Shown in pieces: positions 1-8,350 of a DNA stretch of 64,000 nt. The first letter of the stretch is position 1. Each line of letters starts with the position of its first letter. Under the pieces are notes generated by a model that made no database searches, was not told the DNA's origin, and saw only the letters and a list, made by a program, of their open reading frames with translations. A program made the translations under genes and the position numbers. Origin of the DNA: Oceanobacillus massiliensis str. N'diop (GTDB taxonomy: Bacteria > Bacillota > Bacilli > Bacillales > Amphibacillaceae); assembly GCF_000285495.1 (NCBI RefSeq), contig NZ_HE610977.1, forward strand, positions 384,150 to 448,149. The letters are read 5' to 3'.

Positions 1-364
1 ATATCAATGTTAGACTTGAAATTCATCTCAGCAAAAAATGAATCCTGAAAATTAAATTGTGAAGTTTCAACACGTATATATGCCTTTTTACTACTCAAAA
101 AAATATAATCATTGAGAAAATACCCTTGCTTAGCTTCTTCCACAATTTGGAGTAAGTAATCCAACCTTAAAGAATCATCTTCTACTGCTCTTGGAAGGTA
201 AATAGAAATTTCTGTATCTGCACTTAATTTTAACGTGGAAGGATCTTCTGGGTCTTCTTCCTCTATAATTGATAGATCGTCACAGTATAATTCAATCTCA
301 TAATCTAAAAAAAACTTCTTAGCTCTTCAAATCTATCTTTAATTAATTCATTTTCAAATAGCAT
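1..364 (-). pseudogene. Hypothetical protein gene, partial, with frame break in an A8 run
   Basis: Reading leftwards from an ATG at 364, preceded by a GGGGGAG ribosome binding site (about 374-380), the frame runs MLFENELIKDRFEELRSFF and then hits TAG. The stop falls in a run of eight A (plus strand 307-314). Adding one base reopens the frame as LDYEIELYCDDLSIIEEEDPED and continues without a stop to the window edge, about 120 residues in all. The protein is acidic, soluble and of no family I recognise. The C-terminus lies outside the window. Either the homopolymer was miscalled, or the gene is broken or slips at this site. Confidence 0.55.
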
Positions 365-632
365 TTTTCTTCTCCCCCTAAATAAAGCTTGTACTCCAAA
401 TTATACAATAAAAAACACAATAGGAAATTAATATCTCATATCAAAATGGATGTCCCCTTTATAAAAGTAGGGAGCAATATTATATTAAAAATTATAATTC
501 ACTAATCATCTTATTCAATAATATTAATGCCGACTAGCCAATTAAGATACTTAACTAAACTGTTTTCAATAATTTCTACATTTAATTCATTGATAGAATA
601 AGTGATATAGTTTACTAATCATAAACAAACTA

Positions 633-1858
633 TTGACAACAGAAGACATGCGTTCTTTCTATGCAAGTGTGGAAGCGGTAAAGCTTGGGCTGGATCCGAT
701 GGAAACGCTCCTTGCGGTTGTTGGAGATCCGAACAGATCGGGGAGCATTGTATTAGCCGCCTCCCCTGAATTAAAACGAAAGCACGGCATCAGCAATGTC
801 AGTCGTTTTTATGAACTCCCGGACGATCCGGATATTCATATCGTTCCTGCCCATATGGCGGATTATCTGCATGTTTCCATGGAAATAACAAAGCTCATTA
901 ATCAATTTGTACCAATAGAGGCCATCCATCAGTATTCGGTTGATGAAGTCTGGGTAACAATAAACGGATTGGAAAGGCTCTTCGGTAACCGCTGGGAGGT
1001 TGCACAAAAAATTAAAAGGATATTTTAGAAAACTTTGGGATAACTTCTTCCATCGGGATTGGTGATAATAAATTTCTCGCAAAGGTCGTGATGGATCTCC
1101 ATTCCAAAAAGGTTGGAATTGCAGAATGCACCTATGAGGATGTAGAACAAAAACTCTGGCCTTTCCCAATTGAAGATATTTGGGGAATAGGGAGCAGAAT
1201 GAAGAAAAATCTGAATCGCATGGGGATTACCACTCTCGGTCAGCTCGCCAACTATAACCTGGAACATTTGAAAAAGCGATTTGGAATCATGGGAGAACAA
1301 TTATACTGGCATGCATGGGGAGTGGATCTTAGCCCTGTATTTGGCAACTTTACCAAGCAGGGGCAAAAGGGCTTCGGCCATGGTATAGCTCTGCTTCGGG
1401 ACTATACGGGACAGGAGGTTGCTTATTGTATTTTGGATCTTTGTGAAGAAGTATGCCGCAGAGCCCGAACAGCAAATAAGACAGGAAGAACCATTCATTT
1501 GGGAATTTCCTATTCCAAGGAAAGCGGTGGCGGATTTTCCCGCTCACGATCTATCGATATTCCTACGAATGTGACCATAGATGTCTATCATGTGTGCATG
1601 CAGCTGTTCAAAGAATTTTATGATGGAAATAGCAATATACGGCATGTTTATGTAACCTTGACTAATTTAATTGACAAAGGTAAAGGTCAGGTACAGCTCG
1701 ATTTATTTGAAGATCGTACAAAGAAAAATGATATCGGCTATGTGATGGATGCTATTCGTGATAAATATGGATCTACCGCAATTCTTCGTGCTTCCAGCTA
1801 TACCGAAGGCGGCGTTACATTAGATCGGAGCAAGAAAATCGGTGGGCATTTTGCGTAG
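633..1858 (+). pseudogene. uvrX: UvrX/UmuC-type Y-family DNA polymerase, 5'-truncated and frameshifted
   Basis: This is a translesion polymerase remnant of the UvrX/YqjW type. Visible features are the catalytic start DMRSFYASVEA, AVVGDPNRSGSIVLAASP, the palm motif YSVDEVW, and, after the break, the thumb helix-hairpin segment IWGIGSRMKKNLNRMGI and the little-finger region. Two lesions are visible. The roughly 15-20 residues normally before DMRSFYAS are missing; upstream codons do not resemble the family and no ribosome binding site precedes the TTG at 633. Frame 1 ends at 1028 with KIKRIF-stop; one extra T in TTTT at 1023-1026 would join it to LENFGITSSIGIGDN and the rest, ending at 1858. The second could be a read error, but the 5' loss could not. 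No LexA-type box is seen upstream. Confidence 0.8.
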
Positions 1859-2037
1859 GACCATCACCATAGAAATCGCAAAAAGCAATTCCCCAATATA
1901 GCTGGGTATTTTTAAACGGTTCTCTACAATAGCCTTAATCCTTTAGACCTTCACAGAAATAGAAACGGTGCTGCGGCATGCACTGACAAGCTTCTGTCTG
2001 GAGCATCGCTTTTTGCAGGCAGTACTTCAGCTTCCCA

Positions 2038-2046
2038 TGCTATAAT
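2038..2046 (+). promoter_or_regulatory. Extended -10 promoter for the cyclophilin lipoprotein
   Basis: TGCTATAAT is a perfect extended -10 element, and no well-spaced -35 is visible. Transcription would start near 2053, downstream of the first in-frame ATG at 2049, which supports the later start at 2085. Confidence 0.5.
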
Positions 2047-2084
2047 ATATGCACGATGGCAGTATGAGGAGGCTTACGATAGAC

Positions 2085-2747
2085 ATGCAAAGATCAGTAA
2101 AGACATTCATTACGTTCACAGCCGTTTTGTTTGCTTTAATTTTAGCGGGCTGTGGAAATCAAGCAGAAAATAGCACAGCGGACGAATCCGGTCAGCAAGC
2201 AACTGGACCAATAGAATATCCGGATGTGGAAGAGAATCCGACAGCAACCATGACCATGGAAAATGATGAAAAAATCGTTATTGAAATGTATCCGGATGTT
2301 GCTCCAAATACAGTTGCAAACTTCATTTCCTTAATAGAGGATGGGTACTATGATGGCCAGATTTTCCACCGGGTCATCCCTGACTTTATGATTCAAGGTG
2401 GCGATCCAAACGGAAACGGTACCGGAGACCCTGGTTATACCATTCCGGGTGAATTCAGCTCGAATGGCTTTGAAAATGATCTAATACATGAACGCGGCAT
2501 TATTTCTATGGCAAGGTCCAGCCATCCCGATTCAGCAGGATCCCAATTTTTTATTATGGTGGAGGATTCTCCTCATCTGGATGGTGAGTATGCCGCCTTT
2601 GGACGAGTGACAGAGGGAATGGAAGCCGTCGATGGAATCGTTGCTCAGGAACGCGATTCGGCAGATAAAGATCAGATTATGAAAGAAGTTGTGGTGGATA
2701 CCAAAGGTTACGACTACCCAGAACCAGAGAAAATGGATAATGAATGA
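2085..2747 (+). CDS. Cyclophilin-type peptidyl-prolyl isomerase lipoprotein
   Basis: A secreted proline cis-trans isomerase, about 220 residues, probably anchored to the outer face of the membrane. The N-terminus MQRSVKTFITF is followed by a hydrophobic stretch and the lipobox LAGC, so the mature protein starts at the lipid-modified Cys. After a low-complexity linker comes a full cyclophilin domain: IVIEMYPDVAPNTVANF, FHRVIPDFMIQGGDP with the catalytic Arg, then GSQFFIM and HLDGEYAAFGRV. Upstream ATGs at 2049 and 2064 are in frame, but AGGAGG at 2067-2072 and the -10 box at 2041 favour 2085. Likely role: folding of exported proteins. It stands alone and is followed by a terminator. Confidence 0.88.
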   Translation: MQRSVKTFITFTAVLFALILAGCGNQAENSTADESGQQATGPIEYPDVEENPTATMTMENDEKIVIEMYPDVAPNTVANFISLIEDGYYDGQIFHRVIPDFMIQGGDPNGNGTGDPGYTIPGEFSSNGFENDLIHERGIISMARSSHPDSAGSQFFIMVEDSPHLDGEYAAFGRVTEGMEAVDGIVAQERDSADKDQIMKEVVVDTKGYDYPEPEKMDNE

Positions 2748-2751
2748 CCAG

Positions 2752-2776
2752 AAAACCGGCTGCTGGCTGGTTTTTT
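2752..2776 (+). terminator. Rho-independent terminator after the cyclophilin gene
   Basis: AAAACCGGC pairs with GCTGGTTTT (one G-T wobble) across a short loop and is followed by a T run, five bases after the stop codon. Confidence 0.75.
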
Positions 2777-2982
2777 GGTATATCCAAATCCACTGCCCCC
2801 CTTGAGTATCTGCTCCACCCTCCTGCCCATATTTACACCAAATCTCTTTAAAAATTCCTGTAGATTCATGGTTCGGCATGTATATTTTTTAAATATTATG
2901 CAGATTATTGCGATATTTGTCACACATAGTATAATAGGACTATAATGCAATCACGCCACAGTATATGAGAGAGGTATTCCCG

Positions 2983-4683
2983 ATGAACTGTCCAACCAAG
3001 TTAGACGACTCCATCCTCAAAAGACTAAAGGATATCGAATTTGCCCTTGATGCCTCCACAGGCATCGTCATAATAGATGCCAGCGGGATTATCCAATATG
3101 CAAATGCGAAATATTGCGAGCTATGTAAATACGATTTGGAAGAATTAATTGGAAATGATCAAAATATGGTTCATTCAGAATCCCATACGGAAGCTTTCTT
3201 AAAAGATATTCAGAAAGCAACCGAATCTGGAAACGTATGGAAGGGTGAAATCAAAAATAAAGCAAAAGATGGCAGTAATTATTGGGCAGATACAACGATT
3301 GTCCCGTTTATGGATGCAAAAGGTAAACCATACCAATATATTGTCATTAGCCATAATATTACTGCACGAAAGAAATATGAAGAGATTATTGAATCACTGG
3401 CATATACGGATTCACTGACCAAGCTCCCTAACCGGAATCAATTCAGCAAATGGATTCACAATCAGCCAAAGAAACAGGACGGGATCATCACAGCACTTTT
3501 TCTTGATCTTGATAATTTTAAAGCAATCAATGATAACTTCGGTCACGATATGGGAGACTTCATATTAAAGACAGTTGCCGGCCGATTAAAGGAAAATCTG
3601 CGTGAGACAGGCTTCACAGCACGGTTGGGCGGTGATGAGTTCATCGTCATTTTAAACAATAATGAAAACCCAAAAACAGTCAAAGAGATTGCAAAGACAT
3701 TAGTAAGGCAGCTGAGCCTGCCTCATAATGCCAATGGGAAGCAGATATTCACAACAGTGAGCATTGGGATAAGCAGTGAACCTATACCCCCCGGGCAAGA
3801 ATTCAGCCTCGCTTTCATTGAAGCATTAATAAAGGATGCCGATACTGCAATGTATCATGCCAAAAGGCTGGGCGGCAACCAGTTTGGCTTTAATAATGAT
3901 CATCAGAATATGGTGCTTGAGCGAAATTATCAGCTGGACTTGGAAATGAAAGAAGCACTCCTTAGAAATGAATTTTCTGTTGTTTACCAGCCGATTGTCA
4001 ATCTTAAAAACAGTAAAATTGTTGGTGCTGAAGCCCTTCTCCGCTGGCAAAACCGTCATTTGGGCACTGTTGCACCAAATGAATTCATTCCAATCCTTGA
4101 AAAAAATGGATTGATAGTACCTGTAGGCAAGTGGATTCTTGCTACCGTATGCAGTCAAATGAAGTATTGGCAGGAAAACGGCCATCTCATGCAGCGTATC
4201 TGTGTGAATGTTTCCCCTATCCAATTCAAGGATAAACAATTCATTCCAGACTTGAAGGAAATTTTAAATGAATCCCTATTGGATGCATCGTATTTGGAGG
4301 TTGAAATCACTGAAGGAACCATTCTTGACATTGAAAACTCTTCAAGAACGATAAATGAATTGAAGGACTTGGGAGTTAAAGTATCAATAGATGACTTTGG
4401 TACGGGGTATTCATCTTTAAGCTATCTGAAACAGCTTCCGATTGACACACTTAAGATCGATAAGTCTTTCATTGACGATCTTGACCGGGATGGCGAGATT
4501 ATTGCCAACACAATCATCAGTATGGGTAAGAACCTGAACTTCAGAGTTATTGCAGAAGGAATAGAAAGCATCGATCAGCTGGATTACCTGAAGAAGCAAA
4601 AGTGCCATGAAGGGCAAGGATATTATTTCAGCAGACCGATTGGCAACAAAGAAATTACCGAGCTGTTTGGCCGCTTAGGATAA
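2983..4683 (+). CDS. PAS-GGDEF-EAL cyclic-di-GMP signalling protein
   Basis: A bifunctional-type c-di-GMP enzyme of about 566 residues with no membrane segment. Residues ~15-135 form a PAS domain (GIVIIDASGIIQYANAKYCE, then a PAC-like end). Residues ~140-305 are GGDEF with an intact LGGDEFIVIL active site. Residues ~320-566 are EAL with EALLRW, NVSPIQF, EITEGT, DDFGTGYSSL, KIDKSFI and AEGIES, so the phosphodiesterase metal ligands look present. Both activities are therefore possible; which dominates cannot be told from sequence. GAGAGG upstream of the ATG at 2983 decides the start over the in-frame ATG at 2965. Monocistronic. Confidence 0.9.
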   Translation: MNCPTKLDDSILKRLKDIEFALDASTGIVIIDASGIIQYANAKYCELCKYDLEELIGNDQNMVHSESHTEAFLKDIQKATESGNVWKGEIKNKAKDGSNYWADTTIVPFMDAKGKPYQYIVISHNITARKKYEEIIESLAYTDSLTKLPNRNQFSKWIHNQPKKQDGIITALFLDLDNFKAINDNFGHDMGDFILKTVAGRLKENLRETGFTARLGGDEFIVILNNNENPKTVKEIAKTLVRQLSLPHNANGKQIFTTVSIGISSEPIPPGQEFSLAFIEALIKDADTAMYHAKRLGGNQFGFNNDHQNMVLERNYQLDLEMKEALLRNEFSVVYQPIVNLKNSKIVGAEALLRWQNRHLGTVAPNEFIPILEKNGLIVPVGKWILATVCSQMKYWQENGHLMQRICVNVSPIQFKDKQFIPDLKEILNESLLDASYLEVEITEGTILDIENSSRTINELKDLGVKVSIDDFGTGYSSLSYLKQLPIDTLKIDKSFIDDLDRDGEIIANTIISMGKNLNFRVIAEGIESIDQLDYLKKQKCHEGQGYYFSRPIGNKEITELFGRLG

Positions 4684-4828
4684 CAAGAGTGCAGAGCGTC
4701 GGTAAGCGTACATATGTACTGGCCTGAACGTAAGGCAAAACAGCGGGCGAAGCGAGCCGATGTTGCCTTATCAAGTCTCGCTAGTCGCTGGCGCTCAGAT
4801 CTGGACGTTGTAATTTTACTTGTTATCC
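4678..4828 (+). repeat. Nested palindromic intergenic element
   Basis: The outer arms GGATAACAAG (4678-4687) and CTTGTTATCC (4819-4828) are a perfect 10-bp inverted repeat; the left arm overlaps the last codons of the GGDEF-EAL gene. Inside are a perfect palindrome GTACATATGTAC (4708-4719) and a hairpin with arms TAAGGCAA and TTGCCTTA near 4731-4772. No credible ORF lies here. It may be a structured 3' end or a small mobile repeat. Confidence 0.45.
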
Positions 4829-4867
4829 AGATTCAGCAGATTTTTAATTTCCAATACAATAAAAAAA

Positions 4868-4900
4868 CACCAGAATCGCTGAAGATTCTGGTGTTAATTT
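4868..4900. terminator. Bidirectional terminator between the GGDEF-EAL gene and tatA
   Basis: ACACCAGAATC and GATTCTGGTGT form an 11-bp perfect stem with A and T runs on either side, so it can serve both converging genes. Confidence 0.8.
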
Positions 4901-5134
4901 TTATGCTTTTTCTGAATCCGTTTTTACTTTTTCTGAAACAGCTTTAGTTTTATCTTTTTCTTTATCTTCTTCTGAAGAATCGTCATCCATGAGACTATTA
5001 GCAGATGTCTTAAATTCACGAAGTGTCTGTCCTGCAGCTTTACCAATCTCCGGCAATTTTTTTGGACCGAAAATGATTAGTGCTAGAATCACGATAAGAA
5101 TCAAACCTGGAATTCCTATGTTTGCAAAACCCAT
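4901..5134 (-). CDS. tatA: Twin-arginine translocase subunit TatA/E
   Basis: A 77-residue pore-forming component of the Tat system, which exports folded proteins. The layout is textbook: a short outside N-terminus, one membrane helix ([17 protein letters not shown]), the hinge [14 protein letters not shown], an amphipathic helix ([10 protein letters not shown]) and a charged tail rich in D, E and K. GGAGGTG precedes the ATG. No tatC lies in the window, so the partner must be elsewhere. Its position next to a Tat-signal substrate (the gene ending at 7061) suggests a dedicated TatA, as with TatAd in Bacillus subtilis beside PhoD, though that is inference. Confidence 0.92.
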   Translation of the reverse strand: MGFANIGIPGLILIVILALIIFGPKKLPEIGKAAGQTLREFKTSANSLMDDDSSEEDKEKDKTKAVSEKVKTDSEKA

Positions 5135-5315
5135 TAGGTGTCACCTCCATGCTTTTATTCACTATACCCTACTTTAAAAATGATTATAAGCGATCTCTCT
5201 ATTTCTTTGCAGGTGAAAATTACTTTATCTTCCTATTAGGAATTCTATCATACCTTTAGCTGCATTAAAAATCAACAAATAGACATAAGATCTGAAAAAT
5301 CCACTACAAGAAAAA

Positions 5316-7031
5316 TTAGACTAATTGTCCGCCATTTTTAATGTACTTCTCAATGCCTTCTGCAGCACGGTAAGTCAATGCACCTACAGTACCTGTTGGG
5401 TTATACCCTGAGTTATGCGGAAATGCACTCGCACCCGGTACAAACACGTTATCAAAATCCCACATCTGCATGTAATTGTTCAGTGCACTTGTTTCAGGAT
5501 CTGATCCCATAATAACACCGCCAGTATTGTGAGTTGACTGATAAGGAACGATATCATAAGGTCCCTTTTCTCTATTTGTCACAACTTCTGTAGCACCCAT
5601 TTCTTTCATGATTTTCTCGGATTGGTCACCCATAAACTCTACCATTTTCTTATCCTGTTCTTCGTAATCGAAAGTGATACGAAGCAATGGATTTCCGAAT
5701 TGGTCTTTATATGTTGGATCAAGATCAAGATAATGATAAGAATAAGGCATAGAAGCACCCTGTGAAGAAACAGTGATTGCTCTATTATGATATTTTACAG
5801 ATTCAGCTTTAAAATCTTTACCCCAGTTCTTCGTTCCTGGTTTAGTTGTGTTATTGCCGATTGGACGTTTTCCTAGCTGTGTAATAGCAAGGTTACCACC
5901 ATGCAAGAAATCCAAATCTGCGTGGTCGAAGTTGTCTCCATTAAAGTCATCGATACATGCTCCTAATGCTCCGGCACCAGAATATAAATTGAATTCTCTC
6001 TCTTCAAAATAACCTGTAGCAGATCCACCGTTATTTTGATATGCATAGTTTTTACCGATAACACCAGTACCTGTTTCAGGATCATATGGTTTACCCATAT
6101 TCGATGTTAAGAGCAAACGAGCGTTATTCAAGACATAACTTGTTACTGCAACAACGTCTGCAGGCTGGATGAATTCTTCTCCAGATTGTACATCGATGTA
6201 TCTTACACCTGTTGCTTTATTGTTTTCGTGAAGAATTTCAACAACATTGGAATGGTCACGAACTTCAAAATTACCTGTTTCTTCAGCAATAGGCAATACC
6301 GTTACTACTGGAGTTGCTTTCGCACCATATTCACAGCCGAATCTTTCACAGAATCCACAATATTGACAAGCTGAACGGGAAATGCCATCCGGGTTTGTAT
6401 AATCTTCCGACAAGTTGGCAGATGGCATCATGTACGGACTGAAACCTAATTTCTCAGCTGCATCGATAAATAATTGAATGGATGGAGAAGGTGTCATTGG
6501 CTTTGTTGGATATGGATTAGAACGATGACCTGTTAGATCATTATCTTCTCCTGAAATACCTGCCATTTGTTCAAACTTATCATAATATGGTTCGATTTCA
6601 TCATATGTTATTCCCCAATCCTGCAAAGTCATGTCTTTGGGAATCTTATTTTTTCCATAACGTTCTTCTGTTAAAGATTTAATTTCGAAATCATATGGCA
6701 GGAATCGGAAAGTTTGTCCATTCCAATGGTTTCCTGATCCACCAACACCGGTACCCAATAAAAATGAACCGTATTGACGCATCGGAAGGGCACGCATCTT
6801 ATCATTATTTCTAAAAGTAATTGTTTCATTGGATAAATCTTGCATTAATTCATAACGCTGTGCATAACGAAGTTCATCATGCGCCATAAAGTAATCTTTA
6901 GTCTTTAAGTATTTTCCGCGTTCAAGTCCAACTACTTTATAGCCTTTTTTCGATAGCTCTGCAGCCAGTATTCCACCGGTCCAGCCTACCCCTACTAATA
7001 CTACGTCTGTTTTTGGTAACGTTTTTGCCAT
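5316..7031 (-). CDS. GMC-family FAD dehydrogenase, gluconate 2-dehydrogenase large-subunit type
   Basis: A 571-residue flavoprotein predicted to oxidise a sugar or sugar acid. The N-terminus has the dinucleotide fold VLVGVGWTGGILAAELSKKG; GTGVGGSGNHWNGQT is the GMC signature region, and the C-terminal NPTGTVGALTYRAAEGI closes the FAD site. A cysteine cluster CQYCGFCERFGC sits near residue 220, like the Fe-S-binding segment of bacterial FAD-glucose dehydrogenases. There is no signal peptide, so export should depend on the Tat-signal partner gene immediately upstream (30-bp gap, same operon). No cytochrome c subunit is encoded nearby. The exact substrate is unknown. Confidence 0.85.
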   Translation of the reverse strand: MAKTLPKTDVVLVGVGWTGGILAAELSKKGYKVVGLERGKYLKTKDYFMAHDELRYAQRYELMQDLSNETITFRNNDKMRALPMRQYGSFLLGTGVGGSGNHWNGQTFRFLPYDFEIKSLTEERYGKNKIPKDMTLQDWGITYDEIEPYYDKFEQMAGISGEDNDLTGHRSNPYPTKPMTPSPSIQLFIDAAEKLGFSPYMMPSANLSEDYTNPDGISRSACQYCGFCERFGCEYGAKATPVVTVLPIAEETGNFEVRDHSNVVEILHENNKATGVRYIDVQSGEEFIQPADVVAVTSYVLNNARLLLTSNMGKPYDPETGTGVIGKNYAYQNNGGSATGYFEEREFNLYSGAGALGACIDDFNGDNFDHADLDFLHGGNLAITQLGKRPIGNNTTKPGTKNWGKDFKAESVKYHNRAITVSSQGASMPYSYHYLDLDPTYKDQFGNPLLRITFDYEEQDKKMVEFMGDQSEKIMKEMGATEVVTNREKGPYDIVPYQSTHNTGGVIMGSDPETSALNNYMQMWDFDNVFVPGASAFPHNSGYNPTGTVGALTYRAAEGIEKYIKNGGQLV

Positions 7032-7060
7032 TGTCTTTCTCCTAACCGTTATTATTTTAA

Positions 7061-7831
7061 TTAGTGACTATGTTGAGAATTTAAGCTTTTTGGTTCCATT
7101 TCAATGAATTCTTCACTATCTATCATGTCTTTATAGCTCATCTGGTGACCAGGGAAGTTCTTCATCTTCCAGCCTTCCATTCCTGCGTTACCGCCATATA
7201 AAGGATCAGCATATACACCCTCAATTGTTGCAGCGCGTAAAACACTGAAGAAGTATGCAGCTGTCACACCCTTCATTTTCACTTTATCCTCGTCGAAATC
7301 GGTTAATACTGTATCTTGTTCTTCTTCTGTTAAATCTACAAACGATTTTTCAAAAGAACTTACACTATGCTTTTCCATTGCCTGTAATCCAATATCAAAA
7401 ATTTGCTGTTTGTTAAGACTGCTTTGGTATCCTTGTGTTGGTTCACCTGGGAAGAATGGGCCTGAAGTATAATCTTTGGCTCCTGTTCCCCATCCTAATG
7501 CCAATTGATGATCGATATAATAGCCAACAAGAAGCTCTTTTGCCCCAGGACCATTCTCATCTTCCGGAAAAATTCGTTCAACGGCAGCTTCCGTAATAGC
7601 AAGCTGATCCGGCGTAAAATACATCAATGCCATGTTTGGATTTGATGCAGATTTATTTTCTGCGGGCTGGGTCGCTGTAGAAGAAGCCGGTTCCTTATCT
7701 TTTCCAAATCCAACTAATCCGCCCAGTACGCCACCGACAACCACACCACCAGCAGCAACACCCGAATTTTTCAGAAACTTACGTCGGGATGAACCCTTTT
7801 CATCGAGTTGGTTTTTCTCTGAAACTCCCAT
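7061..7831 (-). CDS. Gluconate 2-dehydrogenase subunit 3-like protein with Tat signal
   Basis: A small subunit of about 256 residues. Near residue 17 the twin-arginine motif SRRKFLKNSG is followed by a glycine- and valine-rich hydrophobic stretch, a clear Tat signal. The rest matches the gluconate dehydrogenase subunit 3 family (AVERIFPEDENGPGA, VGYYIDHQL, GVYADPLYGGN). In this family the small subunit is needed for export and maturation of the GMC partner encoded just downstream. The ATG at 7831 follows GGAGGG at a good distance; the longer TTG reading at 7846 overlaps that site and is unlikely. Co-transcribed with the GMC gene. Confidence 0.88.
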   Translation of the reverse strand: MGVSEKNQLDEKGSSRRKFLKNSGVAAGGVVVGGVLGGLVGFGKDKEPASSTATQPAENKSASNPNMALMYFTPDQLAITEAAVERIFPEDENGPGAKELLVGYYIDHQLALGWGTGAKDYTSGPFFPGEPTQGYQSSLNKQQIFDIGLQAMEKHSVSSFEKSFVDLTEEEQDTVLTDFDEDKVKMKGVTAAYFFSVLRAATIEGVYADPLYGGNAGMEGWKMKNFPGHQMSYKDMIDSEEFIEMEPKSLNSQHSH

Positions 7832-7908
7832 ATTATTACCCTCCAATTTCTTAATCTCGCAAGAATTTTTATAGATTTATAGTTTAAAGACCCCTCTTTT
7901 TAAATCAA

Positions 7909-7928
7909 ATATTCTTAATTAAGAATAT
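7909..7928. promoter_or_regulatory. 20-bp perfect palindrome upstream of the Tat dehydrogenase operon
   Basis: ATATTCTTAATTAAGAATAT is a perfect palindrome about 80 bp upstream of the subunit 3 start. It looks like a dimeric repressor operator, but the regulator is unknown. The remaining 500-bp gap up to 8350 is AT-rich with no credible gene. Confidence 0.4.
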
Positions 7929-8102
7929 AATTGAACATAGAAATACAAAGCAGATTAGGCTCCTTTCCTGTCATTTTTTACAGAAATAGGGAAAATCTAC
8001 CATGTTAATATCAAAAATAAAAAGAGAAAAGCTGAATCCATAAAAAAATCAGAAACGGCACCAAAATATGTATTCGCTAAAAATGAATTGGCCGAATCCT
8101 CT

Positions 8103-8122
8103 TACTTTCTCACAAGAAAGTA
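8103..8122. promoter_or_regulatory. Inverted repeat in the divergent intergenic region
   Basis: TACTTTCT and AGAAAGTA are perfect 8-bp arms around CACA. A possible operator or short hairpin; the TACT/AGTA ends resemble sites of DUF24/MarR-type redox regulators, which is only a resemblance. Confidence 0.3.
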
Positions 8123-8350
8123 TTATAGCAATATAGTTTTTAAAAATCAATATGCAAAAACTTCGCATTGGTTAATCATCTCTCTGGCGGCATTTTTTGG
8201 AAAGGTTTACATAAATATGGATTTCTCTAAATTAAGATATTTGAAATGCTCCGATTCTGAATAGACTTTCAACCGGAGTTCCTATATACTACATGGTAAA
8301 TTAAAATAGTTTAAATAGTGGAAATTCTTTATAAGTTAGGGGAGATTATT

